64,000 nt of DNA from Paractinoplanes rishiriensis (GCF_016862375.1 NZ_BOMV01000089.1:1-64000), one strand, 5' to 3'; shown: positions 51,273 to 60,904, numbered from the stretch's first letter. The notes: generated by a model from the letters alone, not told the origin. A program made the numbers and translations.

Positions 51273-54200
51273 TCAGCGCAGATCGGCCCAGCCGTCGTCG
51301 GGGATCCCGGTGAGCTCGCTGAGGCGTTCGATCGACCGCCGCAGGTGGGCGATTCTGCTCAACTGACGGGCCGGCGTGGCCGGATCGGCCGCGAGGTGGT
51401 CCAGGCGCTCGACGGCCTCCTGGCGGGACCGGTCGTCCGCCTGACCGAGTGCCCACGCCGCGGCGATCCGCATGCCGGGCGGAGATCCGGCCAGATCCCG
51501 GCGGAGTTCCGCGGCCGTCCCGGGATCCAGGCGGGCCAGGTCCCGGCCGGCCGTGGCGCGGACCATCGCCGGCAGCGTCTCGTCGCGGTGGATCTCACGC
51601 AGCACCGCGGTCATCTCGGTTGCCCCGGCCGCGGACCGCCGGTACACCTCGGTGGCCGCCCGGCAGCGCAGCCGGGCCGGCACGTCCGGCTTCAGGGCCA
51701 GGTCACGCAGGGTCTCGAGGGCCGTCTGCTGGTGCCGGCCGGCGGCGCACAACGACATCGCCGACTCGAGGCGGTCGTGCGGGTGCACCTCCGGGCCGCG
51801 GCAAATCTCGAGGAGCACGCCGGCCGCCGGCCGGGGGAGTACCTGAGCTGCCTGCCGCCGCAGGTGAAGCGGGACGCAGCGGTCGGCCGCCACCCGTTCG
51901 AGCAGCGGCAGGGCGCTGCGCCAGCCCGGCAGGCGGCCGGCGAGCAACCGGCCGGCGGCCCGGAGGCGGAGCGGGAGCGGCACCGCGTCGTCGGACAGGC
52001 CGTGGTCGAACTGCTGCCCGGACACGGTGGACAGGGCCAGCGCCGCGTCCAGCCGGTCGGCCGGGCCGGCGGCCGGGTCGTCCAGCACCGCCGTCAGCAT
52101 CCTCACGGCCCAGGCTCGGTACACCGGGCTGAGGGCGGCGAGAGCGACCAGCGACGGCAGGGCACGCTGTTTCCCCCGGGACGAGTCGGAGAGCAGGTGG
52201 GCGGCGGCCACGTCGCGGTAGACCGGGCTGAGCCCGGCGAGCGCGGTGGCGGCGGCGCGGCGTTCGGCGGCGCGGAGGCCGGATGTTGCGAGAACGGCGA
52301 CCAGGCCGGCCGCGGCCTGATCGCGGGCGGCCGGTCCGAGCTGTCCCATCAGCGTGGCGATCCGGCACCGGTCCGGCACGCCGAGGTCCGGCCGGCGCAG
52401 CAGGGCGGCGAGGGCGGAGGCGGCGAGGGCCCGGCCGGTGTGGATCTCGGCAAGGACGCACGCGGCGTGCCATCGCAGATGCAGCGGGCCCTCGGCAGCG
52501 AGCCCCCGCAGGACCGCGACACTGACCGCGGGCTCCGCGGGGTCGAGCCGGAAGTCGACGAACGCCAGGACCAGCCGGGTGCAGGCGGTGGACGCCGGCG
52601 GGAGCCCGGCCCGCCAGCCGGGACGATCGGCTGCCACGAGCGCCGCGCGGCGGCGGGTGTCGAGGGGAAACTCCTCGCCGAGTGCCAACGCCGTGAGCCG
52701 TGGGTCCGCCTCGGTGCCCTCGGGCTGGACCCGGGCGAGCGCCGACAGCAGCACGCATCTCCGCTGGGCGGAGAGCCGGGGGTCATGCTGGAGCAGAGCT
52801 GCGGCAGCAGCCGCCTCGTGGTGCATCCCGGCGTGATGGAGTTCCGCCACGGCGCCGACCCGCACATCGATGTCGTCATGGGCGGATCGGCTGAGCCCGG
52901 CCAGATGTTCGGTGGCGCCGCGCCGGACGGTGCTGTTGAGCTGCAACCCGGAGAAATCCTGGATGCGGAGCAGACCGGCGACCTGGGCCGGCAGCGGGCA
53001 CCGCACCAGTGCGTCGCTCAGCTCCCGCTCCAGCCGGACCCGGTGTTCCGGCGCGACGAGCAACGAACCCATGGCGACCGCATGGATGTCGGCGGCCGAG
53101 ACGCAGGGATCGCCGAGGCGTGCGGACAGCGCCTCGACGGCCCGCTCGCGGTCGGCTGCGGCAGCGGTCTCCTTGAGATGCCGGACCGCGCGGTACACCA
53201 GATCGCCGTCCGGTATCTCCGCGATCAGCTCGACGATCAGATCCGCCGAGGCCCGAGATCCGGCACCGACCTGGCAGAACCATTCGTATGCCTCGACGAT
53301 CGCGTCGGGCCGGGCACCCGGATCGTCCACGATCTGTTGCACGGCGGCGATCCGGTGCGGGCGGCCCGCTGCCGGATCCGGGCCGTCGACGTCGAGCCGG
53401 TCCCAGGCGGCTTCGGCGGCGATGCGGTCGCGGGCCGGGGTGTGCGGGTCGGCCAGCATCGCCTGCAACGCGGTGGTGGCGCTCGCTCGCGCTGCGGGCG
53501 CCTGCCCGAGAAGACCGGCGGCAAGCACCCGGATGGGGGCGGGCTCGTGCGGATCGTGGGCGATGCTGCCGGCCACCCGCAGCACGGTCCGGCGCTCGGC
53601 AGGTCCGCGCCTGCCCAGCGCCCCGCAGACCCGGATGCGGTGCAGCGAACTCAGCGTGGCGTCCGTGGCGACCCTGGTGAGGACCTCCAGCATCCGGTGG
53701 TGGGCCGCCCGGCTCAGCACGGCCAGGGCGCCGGGTCCGGCCTCGTGTTCGTGCAGTGGCAGCGGTCCGTAGTGAAGGGCCGTGAGCAAGGTCGCGGCGG
53801 CGAGTTCGCGTTCGGCCGGAAGTATTTCGAGCATCATGCGGGCCGGCACCGCCTTGGCGCCGGGGGACGTCTGCGGGACGCTGAGCGACCTGCGCAGCCA
53901 CGTGGCCGCGGCCGGCTGCATCTGCGGCCGCACGATCGCCAGCCAGAAGACGCCGGCGTAACCCCAGAAGTCGGGACCGCGCCGGGCGATGGCCGTCAGT
54001 GCGGCGCAGGCGTCCTCGAGTTCGTCCGGGCCGAGGCCGGCGAGCATGACCGCGGCCTCGTGCCGGGCACGTTCACAGGAGAACGGGTCCGCGGCGACGC
54101 CGCGCAGGGTCGCTGCCGCCACCGGTGCTGTCGCGGGGTCGAGCACGGCTCGGGCGATGGTCACGCAGACCCGGTTGTCCTCCGGAAGGGGGACGTGGTC

Positions 54201-57035
54201 CGCGGGAAGCTGAGCCAGCACGTCGTTGCGGAATGCGGCCGGCATCCGGAGGAGCGCTACCGCCGAGAGCCGGTAGCGCCACGCGTTCGCAGCCGGATCC
54301 CGCAGGACCCGGCCGATGAGTTCCGCCGCCGCGGCGTGGTATTCCGCGCCGAGATCGATGAGATGCTGGGCCGCGTCCCCGCGCACCCACGGGGTGTCCT
54401 TATTCGCGACCGCGGCGATGGCCAGCAGCGCCCGGCCGGCGGAACGGCGTTCCTCGGTGCCGAGATCGGCCAGGGCCCGGGCCGCCTCGATCCGCTCCTG
54501 ATAGTCCAGGTAGGGATGGTGTGCGGTGGCCAGGAGCACTTCCCTGGCGACGCCGCTGTCCGGTTCGAGTTCGGCCAGCAACTGGGCGATCGGCAGTCTG
54601 TCCTGGCGCCAGGTGCCGGGGTCGTCGAGCGCGGCCCGGACGGTGGTCACGGCCTCCTCGCGGCGGTCCGGCCGGACCTCGGCGAGCACCCGCGCGATCG
54701 CCGCCCGGTCGATCGGTCGCAGCGCGGTTCGAGCCGTCATCGCCCGGTACTCGTCGTCCAGGGCCGCGCGGCCGGCCTCGCCGAGGTAGGCCAGTACCTC
54801 GGCGGTGGTCGTGCGTTCCTGTGCCGTTGCCAGCGGATCGCGCAGCGCGGCGGTCAGCGCCCGTACGGCATCCGGCTGGTGGGGCTCGCCGAGCGCGGCC
54901 AGGGTCTCGGCGAGCGCCGTCCGCTCGACGGGAAGCAGCGCCGTGGCCAGCCGCCGCCGGAGGGCCGCGGCCACGTCCGCCCGGCCGACCTCGGGGTCGT
55001 CGGCGAGGACCCGGGCCGCGATCGCCTGGAACTCGGGGCCGTGCCGCGATTCGTTCGCGTGCTCGCGGGCCCAGCTCCGGACCGCCGGGGTCCGTGGCAG
55101 GCGGCGCAGCAGTTTGACCGAGTGCGGGTTGCCCTCCATGGTGGCCCATCGCAGGCCCAGGTATTCGAGGCAGGCCGCCACCTGGGACTCGGTGGCGGAC
55201 GCGCCGTCGGCGATCAGCGTGGCGGCGAGCAGTTGCTGGGTCTGCGAGCCCCGCTGCAGCCAGTCGACGAGCCGCGGTGACCCCGACCGGCACGTCCACC
55301 GGACCAGCACCGCGGTGGCCAGATCCTCGCCGTTCAGGCCGCGGTCGATCCACGTGCGCCACACCGGGTCGCGATGGTCGAAGGCGGCCGGCAGACCGGT
55401 TGCGAAGTGGTCGGCCGCGAAGTGCTCGGCGAACGTGTGGTGCACGAACGCCAGGTCGGTGCCGCGCCGGGTCAGCAGGCCGGTGCCGGTGAGGACGTCG
55501 GCCACCAGGTCGGCGGCCCACGGTGCGGCCGGGCCGGTCAGGCCGGCGTCCCGGCACCAGTCGGACGCCGCCCGCAGCAGCGAGTCCTCGGTGCCGACCT
55601 GGACCAGGGCCAGGTGCTCCACCAGGGACTGCACGTGGTCGAAGACCGCCTCCACCCCGGCCGGGCCGCCCGGTGTGCCGGCCAGCCGCTGCCTGAGCCG
55701 GGCGCGCAGGTCGCGGCGGCGGCCACCGCTGGCGTCGGCCAGAATGGCGATGTACTGCTCGTACAGGCCGAACCGGGTGCGGGGCAGGCCCCGGCCCGGG
55801 TCGGCGCCGAACACGGTAAGCGCGATCGTCGCCAGCAGCGGGATGGCCGCCACCTCGTCCAGGTCGGCGGCGCGCAGCTGGCGCAGGAACCGGGCGGTCA
55901 GATCGGCCGGCTGGTCGCCGTGGGTGGTGGCGAACGCGGTGGCCGCGAAGTCGTGCAGCGCGGTCCGGCTGAACGGCAGCAGCGTGTACATCCCGACGCC
56001 GGCGCCCAGCATCCGCTGCCGGACCGCACCGCCGAGCGGCCGGCTGAGCAGCACGATCCGGTAGGCCTGGCCGGGCTGCGCCATGCGCTCGGCGATGACG
56101 TCGACCAGCGCCTCCCGTTGCGTGCCGGTCACCTCGTCCAGACCGTCCACGATGACCATCCAGGTGAGCCCGTCCGGCACCGTGGACAGCAGGTCGGCCG
56201 GTGGCACCTCGTCGGCGTGCTGGCCCAGCCCGTCGGCGTACGCGCGGGCCAGCGCCGCGGTCCACGACAGTGCCCGGTGCCGGCTCAGCGCGCGCGCCGA
56301 CACCAGCAGCGGCAGCACCGGCGTGGCGGCCGGCGTACCGTCGCCGTCGCCGGGCAGCCACGCCCGCGCCAGCCGTCCCGCCAGGTCACGGGCCAGGCTC
56401 GACTTGCCGAGCCCGGGCCCGCCCTCGACGAGCAGATGCCGGTGCCGGCCCAGCACCTGCTCGACCGGCCGCGCGGCCGGCATCACCCGCAGCCGGGTCT
56501 GCCCGGTGCGGCGTTCCTCGATGCGCTCCACCGCGGCCAGCTCACCCGGCTCGGCGCCGGCCGGCCCGCGCAGGCTTTCCAGGTCCTGCCGGACGTACAT
56601 CGCCGCCATCGGCAGCCCGGCCTGACCGGGCACCCGGTACGGCACGGACTGCGCCGCCCGCAGTTGCGCCGCCATCAGCCGCGGCACCTCGGCCCGCACC
56701 CGGAATGTGCCCCAGGGCGTCGCGACCGGCACCGTCTCGGCCCGCGCCCGCCCGCCGGATGCCCACCCGCCGGATGCCCACCCATATGCCGAAATCGTCA
56801 GGCTGACCAGCGCCGCCGCTCCGGCCAGCACACTGGACCACTGGTCGGCGCGGTCGAGTCCCTCATTGAGCAGGAACGCGACGAGCGCCAGCAGCAGGCC
56901 GGCCCCCGCGAACGCCGCGACCGTCCCGGACCGTAGCCGGGGAATCCGCCTAGCCACCGTCCCATCATCACCGACCGCGACAACCCTGACACGCGGCCGA
57001 ACGGCCGAGCCCTGGCAGCCGAACACTTCGGACAA
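51273..57035 (-). CDS. giant membrane-anchored NACHT ATPase with alpha-solenoid (HEAT-like) tail
   Basis: About 1,920 aa. Two TM helices near the N-terminus (GTVAAFAGAGLLLALVAFLL, SSVLAGAAALVSLTISAYGW) are followed by a NACHT domain at about 195-560: Walker A VEGGPGLGKSSLARD (205-212 core), Walker B MVIVDGLDEV (about 294-301), sensor VLLSRP, and a helical part ending LAFVHHTFAEHFAADHFA. From about residue 600 to the end, some 1,300 residues are repetitive 30-40-residue helical pairs (for example VLAELEPDSGVAREVLLATA, HHPYLDYQERIEAARALADL), a HEAT-like solenoid rather than LRR. GTG 56957 (VARRIPRLRSG) is an alternative start. This organisation suggests a STAND sensor held at the membrane. The neighbours do not reveal the pathway, and a defence role is only an inference. 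Confidence 0.88.
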   Translation of the reverse strand: MSEVFGCQGSAVRPRVRVVAVGDDGTVARRIPRLRSGTVAAFAGAGLLLALVAFLLNEGLDRADQWSSVLAGAAALVSLTISAYGWASGGWASGGRARAETVPVATPWGTFRVRAEVPRLMAAQLRAAQSVPYRVPGQAGLPMAAMYVRQDLESLRGPAGAEPGELAAVERIEERRTGQTRLRVMPAARPVEQVLGRHRHLLVEGGPGLGKSSLARDLAGRLARAWLPGDGDGTPAATPVLPLLVSARALSRHRALSWTAALARAYADGLGQHADEVPPADLLSTVPDGLTWMVIVDGLDEVTGTQREALVDVIAERMAQPGQAYRIVLLSRPLGGAVRQRMLGAGVGMYTLLPFSRTALHDFAATAFATTHGDQPADLTARFLRQLRAADLDEVAAIPLLATIALTVFGADPGRGLPRTRFGLYEQYIAILADASGGRRRDLRARLRQRLAGTPGGPAGVEAVFDHVQSLVEHLALVQVGTEDSLLRAASDWCRDAGLTGPAAPWAADLVADVLTGTGLLTRRGTDLAFVHHTFAEHFAADHFATGLPAAFDHRDPVWRTWIDRGLNGEDLATAVLVRWTCRSGSPRLVDWLQRGSQTQQLLAATLIADGASATESQVAACLEYLGLRWATMEGNPHSVKLLRRLPRTPAVRSWAREHANESRHGPEFQAIAARVLADDPEVGRADVAAALRRRLATALLPVERTALAETLAALGEPHQPDAVRALTAALRDPLATAQERTTTAEVLAYLGEAGRAALDDEYRAMTARTALRPIDRAAIARVLAEVRPDRREEAVTTVRAALDDPGTWRQDRLPIAQLLAELEPDSGVAREVLLATAHHPYLDYQERIEAARALADLGTEERRSAGRALLAIAAVANKDTPWVRGDAAQHLIDLGAEYHAAAAELIGRVLRDPAANAWRYRLSAVALLRMPAAFRNDVLAQLPADHVPLPEDNRVCVTIARAVLDPATAPVAAATLRGVAADPFSCERARHEAAVMLAGLGPDELEDACAALTAIARRGPDFWGYAGVFWLAIVRPQMQPAAATWLRRSLSVPQTSPGAKAVPARMMLEILPAERELAAATLLTALHYGPLPLHEHEAGPGALAVLSRAAHHRMLEVLTRVATDATLSSLHRIRVCGALGRRGPAERRTVLRVAGSIAHDPHEPAPIRVLAAGLLGQAPAARASATTALQAMLADPHTPARDRIAAEAAWDRLDVDGPDPAAGRPHRIAAVQQIVDDPGARPDAIVEAYEWFCQVGAGSRASADLIVELIAEIPDGDLVYRAVRHLKETAAAADRERAVEALSARLGDPCVSAADIHAVAMGSLLVAPEHRVRLERELSDALVRCPLPAQVAGLLRIQDFSGLQLNSTVRRGATEHLAGLSRSAHDDIDVRVGAVAELHHAGMHHEAAAAAALLQHDPRLSAQRRCVLLSALARVQPEGTEADPRLTALALGEEFPLDTRRRAALVAADRPGWRAGLPPASTACTRLVLAFVDFRLDPAEPAVSVAVLRGLAAEGPLHLRWHAACVLAEIHTGRALAASALAALLRRPDLGVPDRCRIATLMGQLGPAARDQAAAGLVAVLATSGLRAAERRAAATALAGLSPVYRDVAAAHLLSDSSRGKQRALPSLVALAALSPVYRAWAVRMLTAVLDDPAAGPADRLDAALALSTVSGQQFDHGLSDDAVPLPLRLRAAGRLLAGRLPGWRSALPLLERVAADRCVPLHLRRQAAQVLPRPAAGVLLEICRGPEVHPHDRLESAMSLCAAGRHQQTALETLRDLALKPDVPARLRCRAATEVYRRSAAGATEMTAVLREIHRDETLPAMVRATAGRDLARLDPGTAAELRRDLAGSPPGMRIAAAWALGQADDRSRQEAVERLDHLAADPATPARQLSRIAHLRRSIERLSELTGIPDDGWADLR

Positions 57036-57088
57036 TCAGCGGACCGGCTGTTCCCCTCATGCGGGAAGGCCCGTCAGGCGTGTTCGGA

Positions 57089-58876
57089 CTAAAGGGTCTC
57101 GGACACCGTGCGGCGGCCGCCGAGCCGGGCCGGGATCGCGGTCAGGCCGGCCACTACGACCACGGTGGCCAGGGCCACCGCGGCCAGCTGCCACAGAGAC
57201 GGTGCCGTGGCCCGGTCGCCGTCGCCGCCGGTGATGGCCATGATGGCGGCGAACAGGGCGACGCCGCCCGGGAACACGCCCAGGATCGCGCCGGCCACGG
57301 CGGGCAGGACCTGGGCGGCGGCCAGGGCCGCGGACACCTCGCCGGGGGTGGCGCCCAGGGCTCGGGTCAGCGCGGACGCGTGCCGGTTGTCGAGGACCGT
57401 GGCCCAGGCGATCACTACGGCGTTCACCGCGGCCAGCGCCAGCAGGATGATCATCCAGACGCCCAGAACCCGGCGCAGCACCGCCACCTGGGACTCGACG
57501 TAGCCGGTGGCCTGCGGGTCGCTGGTCAGGAAGCCGTCCAGGATCAGGGCCACGTAGACGCCGCTGACCGTGATGGCGACCACCAGGACCGCCAGCGCCA
57601 GCCGGCGCGGGCGGCGGGCTGCCAGGCGTACGGCCAACAGGAGCGTGACCGGAAGGCGGGCCGAGACCGCTATCAGCCAGCCCACCCGGCGGGGTGGGCG
57701 GGGTGCGTCGGTCAGCGCGCTGACCGTGCTGGACCGGACCGCGCGCAGGGTGGGCACGACGGTCGCCGCAACGGCCACGGCCAGCGCCACCGCGATCACC
57801 ACCGCGACCGTGGCGGGGGTCAGCGACGGGGTGCCCGCGCTGCCGATCAGGCCGGCGCTGTCGCCGGTGAGCAGGGGAGCGGTCAGCGCGCCCAGTGCCA
57901 GGCCGGCCGCGGCGGCGACCAGGGACACCAGCACGAACTCGGCCAGCAGCACCGCCGCGACCAGGCCGGGCGTGCCGCCGACCGCCTTGAGCAGGCCAAC
58001 CCGCCGGGTCTGGTCGGCCATCCGGCCGCCGACCAGGACCGCGAGGCTGGCCGCCGCGAGCAGGGCGAGCAGCCACGCGCCGATCAGCAGCAGGATCTGC
58101 GAGTCACGGGCCAGCTCGGTGGCCTCGGCCAGGATCTCCGACGACGTGGTCAGGCCCATCCTTTCCGAGCGGCTCTCGACGAACGCCTGGGCGCCGCCGG
58201 GCTCGTCCAGCCGCAGGTTGAGCACGGCCGTGACGGCGCCGAGGCGCTGCACGTCGGCCCGGGTCAGCCAGATCAGGCCGGGGGTCTTCAGCAGGTCCGG
58301 CGGCAGCTGCTTGCCGGTGACGGCGCCACTGACGCAACCGGTGGGCACCAGGCAGGTCGAGGCGGGGTACGGGGCCATCGCCGCGGTGACCGCCACGCCG
58401 GCGACCCGGAACGACCGGCCGTTCAGGGCGATCGGGTCGCCCGCCTTGACCCGGTAGGCCGCGGCGAAGGAGGCCTCGAGCACCACGCCGCCGTCGCTGA
58501 CCCAGTCGCCGTCGGTCAGCGCGGGCTGGTCGACGGTGGCGGGTGCCGCGTCCCGGCCGATCGCCTGCACGTCCGACGTACGGCCAAATGCCTGGAATTT
58601 CGCCCCGGCGACCGGGAACGGGCCACTGTGCTCGGCAACGCCCGCGGCGGTAGTCAACTTTTCCAGCTCGGCGGCGTCAGCGAAGGCGACCACGTCCGGG
58701 CCTCGAGTGGCCTCCCGGGTGGTCTGGTACGGATCGGCGGCCGCGTCGCGCAGGACCAGCCCCAGGGTCAGCGTCGTGGTGGCGGCCAGGACGGCGAGCA
58801 GCAACAATGCGGTCTCGACGCCGCGCCGGCGCAGGTCGCGAGCGGCGAGACGGCAGACGAGCAGCAGCAGGCCCAC
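57089..58876 (-). CDS. FtsX/MacB-type ABC transporter permease
   Basis: A 595-aa permease with two FtsX cores. An N-terminal helix (LLLLVCRLAARDLRRRGVET, ALLLLAVLAATTTLTLGLVL) and a large extracellular domain (about 50-260) come first. Three helices follow, with LAVLVGGRMADQTRRVGLLK and AVGGTPGLVAAVLLAEFVLV, then a second core with VVIAWATVLDNRHASALTRA and LGATPGEVSAALAAAQVLPA. This is the predicted lipoprotein/peptide-exporter (LolCDE/MacB-like) architecture in one chain. It is last in the padR-ATPase-permease operon, 3 bp after the ATPase stop. Confidence 0.92.
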   Translation of the reverse strand: MGLLLLVCRLAARDLRRRGVETALLLLAVLAATTTLTLGLVLRDAAADPYQTTREATRGPDVVAFADAAELEKLTTAAGVAEHSGPFPVAGAKFQAFGRTSDVQAIGRDAAPATVDQPALTDGDWVSDGGVVLEASFAAAYRVKAGDPIALNGRSFRVAGVAVTAAMAPYPASTCLVPTGCVSGAVTGKQLPPDLLKTPGLIWLTRADVQRLGAVTAVLNLRLDEPGGAQAFVESRSERMGLTTSSEILAEATELARDSQILLLIGAWLLALLAAASLAVLVGGRMADQTRRVGLLKAVGGTPGLVAAVLLAEFVLVSLVAAAAGLALGALTAPLLTGDSAGLIGSAGTPSLTPATVAVVIAVALAVAVAATVVPTLRAVRSSTVSALTDAPRPPRRVGWLIAVSARLPVTLLLAVRLAARRPRRLALAVLVVAITVSGVYVALILDGFLTSDPQATGYVESQVAVLRRVLGVWMIILLALAAVNAVVIAWATVLDNRHASALTRALGATPGEVSAALAAAQVLPAVAGAILGVFPGGVALFAAIMAITGGDGDRATAPSLWQLAAVALATVVVVAGLTAIPARLGGRRTVSETL

Positions 58877-58879
58877 CGG

Positions 58880-59608
58880 TCAGTCCTCCAGTCCGGCGAG
58901 CGCGCCGAGCCGGCCCGAGGTGCCGCCGGAGAGCCGGGTCTCGTCCACCAGCACGCCGTCCCGCATCGAGATCAGCCGGTCGGCGGTGGCCGCGATCCGG
59001 GCGTCGTGGGTGACGATGACCAGCGTCTGCCCGGCCTGGTGCAGGCTCTCGAACAGGTTCAGCACGTCCAGCGTGGCGGCACTGTCCAGGTTTCCGGTCG
59101 GCTCGTCGGCCAGCACCACGGTCGGCTCGTTGACCAGCGCGCGTGCCACGGCGACCCGCTGCCGTTGCCCGCCGGACAATGCCGAGGGCAGGAAACCGGC
59201 CCGCTCGCCCAGCCCGACCCGCTCCAGCAGTTCCACGGCGCGGCGCCGGGCGGCCCGTGGCGAGCGCCCGGCGAGGAGGGCCGAGAGTTCCACGTTCTCG
59301 ATCGCGGTCAGCTCCTCCATCAGGTGAAAGGCCTGAAAGACAAACCCGATTTCGGTACGCCGCAGCCGCGCCAGCGCCTTTTCGCCGGCGTTGTCGATGC
59401 GCCGGCCGGACAGCCACACCTCGCCGCCGCTGGGCCGGTCGAGCCCGCCGAGCAGGTGCAGCAGGGTGGATTTGCCGCAGCCGCTCGGCCCCATCACGGC
59501 GACGGTCTCACCCGCGGCGATCTCCACGTCGACCTCGTCCACGGCGCGCACGAGTCCCGCGTCCCGGCCGTACTCCTTGCGCAGCCCGCGTCCGCTCAGC
59601 GTGCTCAC
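58880..59608 (-). CDS. ABC transporter ATP-binding protein (LolD/MacB type)
   Basis: A 242-aa ATPase: VMGPSGCGKSTLLHLLGGLD (Walker A), FQAFHLMEELTAIENVELSA (Q-loop), SALSGGQRQRVAVARALVNE (signature), VVLADEPTGNLD (Walker B) and VIVTHD (H-loop). GTG 59608 has AAGGAG at a good distance and overlaps the PadR stop (GTGA). It energises the FtsX-type permease that follows; together they probably export a peptide or lipid, or respond to envelope stress or an antibiotic. Confidence 0.94.
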   Translation of the reverse strand: MSTLSGRGLRKEYGRDAGLVRAVDEVDVEIAAGETVAVMGPSGCGKSTLLHLLGGLDRPSGGEVWLSGRRIDNAGEKALARLRRTEIGFVFQAFHLMEELTAIENVELSALLAGRSPRAARRRAVELLERVGLGERAGFLPSALSGGQRQRVAVARALVNEPTVVLADEPTGNLDSAATLDVLNLFESLHQAGQTLVIVTHDARIAATADRLISMRDGVLVDETRLSGGTSGRLGALAGLED

Positions 59609-60123
59609 GATGCGCTCCTTCGGTGGGTCCAGTTCTGTTCGCACGCCTCCAGCCAGCGCAGGTCCGCCTGCAGCCGCAGCACGATGCCCTCCAGCAGCAG
59701 TGCCGCGTCGGAGTGCGCCGGCTCGGCCATCGCGGCGCGCTGCGCCTCCCGCAGCCGGCGCAGCAGTTCGCGGCGCTGCGTGTCCACGATGGTGACCGGA
59801 TCGGCGAGCCCCGCGGCCGCCGCGGCGATCAGCTTGAGATGGAACTCGGCCAGATCCGGCCGCGGCCAGCCGACGTCCGCGATCCACTCGGCGACCCGCT
59901 GCTGCCCGGCCGCGGTCAGCGCGTAGACCTTACGGTCGGAACGCTCGGCGGTGGCTTCGGTGGCCAGGAAACCGGCCTTCTCCAGCCGGGACAGCGTCAC
60001 GTAGACGTGGCCGGCGTTCATGTCCTCACCCAGCGGCCCGAGGGCGTCGCGGAGGCGCGCGCGGAGTTGATAGCCGTGGGTGGGTTCCTTGGCCAGCATG
60101 GCCAGGACTACTTCCTGCTGCAT
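59605..60123 (-). CDS. PadR family transcriptional regulator
   Basis: A 172-aa repressor. The winged helix is MLAKEPTHGYQLRARLRDAL, DMNAGHVYVTLSRLEKAGFL, ATEATAERSDRKVYALTAAG (residues 8-75). The C-terminal part is the long PadR dimerisation helix pair (LREAQRAAMAEPAHSDAALL, LEGIVLRLQADLRWLEACEQ). It heads the operon with the ABC exporter, so it probably represses export genes until a toxic ligand binds. Two palindromes directly upstream are the expected operators. Confidence 0.92.
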   Translation of the reverse strand: MQQEVVLAMLAKEPTHGYQLRARLRDALGPLGEDMNAGHVYVTLSRLEKAGFLATEATAERSDRKVYALTAAGQQRVAEWIADVGWPRPDLAEFHLKLIAAAAAGLADPVTIVDTQRRELLRRLREAQRAAMAEPAHSDAALLLEGIVLRLQADLRWLEACEQNWTHRRSAS

Positions 60124-60131
60124 GGTTCCCC

Positions 60132-60179
60132 CTAACCGTTAGCTATGACATCTAACGGTTAGCCGTGCGGGTTTGTCAA
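60132..60179 (-). promoter_or_regulatory. PadR operator pair and promoter
   Basis: CTAACCGTTAG (60132-60142) and CTAACGGTTAG (60152-60162) are each 5-1-5 palindromes, are reverse complements of each other, and have centres 20 bp apart, about two helical turns. A minus-strand TTGACA (60179-60174) and TTAGAT (60155-60150) form a promoter with an 18-bp spacer that the second palindrome covers. Confidence 0.75.
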
Positions 60180-60856
60180 CCCGTTGCCAGGACGACCTCG
60201 GGCACCTGCTTGCGGACGCCGCGGATCAGCAGGTAGCCGATCATCCAGAACTCGCCGGCGGTGGCCGGGATGACCAGGAGGTCGGCGACCAGCGGCGCGC
60301 CCGGGGCCAGGTAGCCGAGGAAGGTGCTCAGCGCGTAGCCGACACCGCCGCCCACTAGGATCCAGCCCAGCTGGCGGGGCATCCAGCCGGAGCGCAGCAC
60401 GCACCAGCCCATCGGGATCAGCCACAGGCCGAAGAACAGGGCGCCGGCCGTCCACAGGTGACCGCTGACCTGGAAGAGCGTCTGGACCGTCGAGGCGGCG
60501 TCGCCGTACGGGTCGCGGGCGATCTCGGCGGCGGTGCCGAGCAGGGCCGTGCTGATCAGGACGGTGACGGCGTTGACCAGGCCGAACGCGGCCACGCCGG
60601 CGGCCGCGAAACGGTCGGCGCGATGGAAGAGGCGGTAGAACCAGGCGGCGGCCAGGGCATGGGTCAGGACGGTCAGCAGTTCGAAGGCGACGGTGGCCCG
60701 GGCCAGGGCGGGGTGGGCGGTGAGGTTGGCCAGCGTGCCGGCGGGCTCGGTGGCGAACAGGCGGGGGCGGGTGATCAGGAAGCCGAGGGCGCCCGAGACG
60801 GCCAGGCCGAGGTAGAGCAGCCCGGTGATGCGGGCGGTGCGGACCAGTGGATGCAT
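60176..60856 (-). CDS. DUF4386 domain-containing membrane protein
   Basis: A 226-aa membrane protein with about six helices: ITGLLYLGLAVSGALGFLIT, VAFELLTVLTHALAAAWFYR, AAGVAAFGLVNAVTVLISTA, LWTAGALFFGLWLIPMGWCV, LGWILVGGGVGYALSTFLGY. The order and the ...SGWMPRxLGxILxxGGxGY phrase define the DUF4386 family, whose function is unknown. ATG 60856 follows GGAGGAG. It is divergent from a TetR gene, with two operator copies between them, so it is the likely regulated target. Confidence 0.88.
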   Translation of the reverse strand: MHPLVRTARITGLLYLGLAVSGALGFLITRPRLFATEPAGTLANLTAHPALARATVAFELLTVLTHALAAAWFYRLFHRADRFAAAGVAAFGLVNAVTVLISTALLGTAAEIARDPYGDAASTVQTLFQVSGHLWTAGALFFGLWLIPMGWCVLRSGWMPRQLGWILVGGGVGYALSTFLGYLAPGAPLVADLLVIPATAGEFWMIGYLLIRGVRKQVPEVVLATG

Positions 60857-60870
60857 GGCGGCTCCTCCAG

Positions 60871-60904
60871 CCTTACGTTGTAAGGGAACCATACGTTGTA
60901 AGGT
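60871..60904. promoter_or_regulatory. two TetR operator copies and leaderless tetR -10
   Basis: CCTTACGTTGTAAGG (60871-60885, perfect 6-3-6 dyad) and CCATACGTTGTAAGG (60889-60903) are 18 bp apart in the same orientation. TAAGGT (60899-60904) is a -10 element six bases before ATG 60911. Both divergent promoters would be covered. Confidence 0.75.

Noticed and set aside
51345..55280. A 1,311-codon open frame opposite the giant NACHT gene
   Set aside because: It is an antisense shadow with Arg/Gly/Gln-rich composition; the leftward frame carries the real motifs and ends before a terminator.
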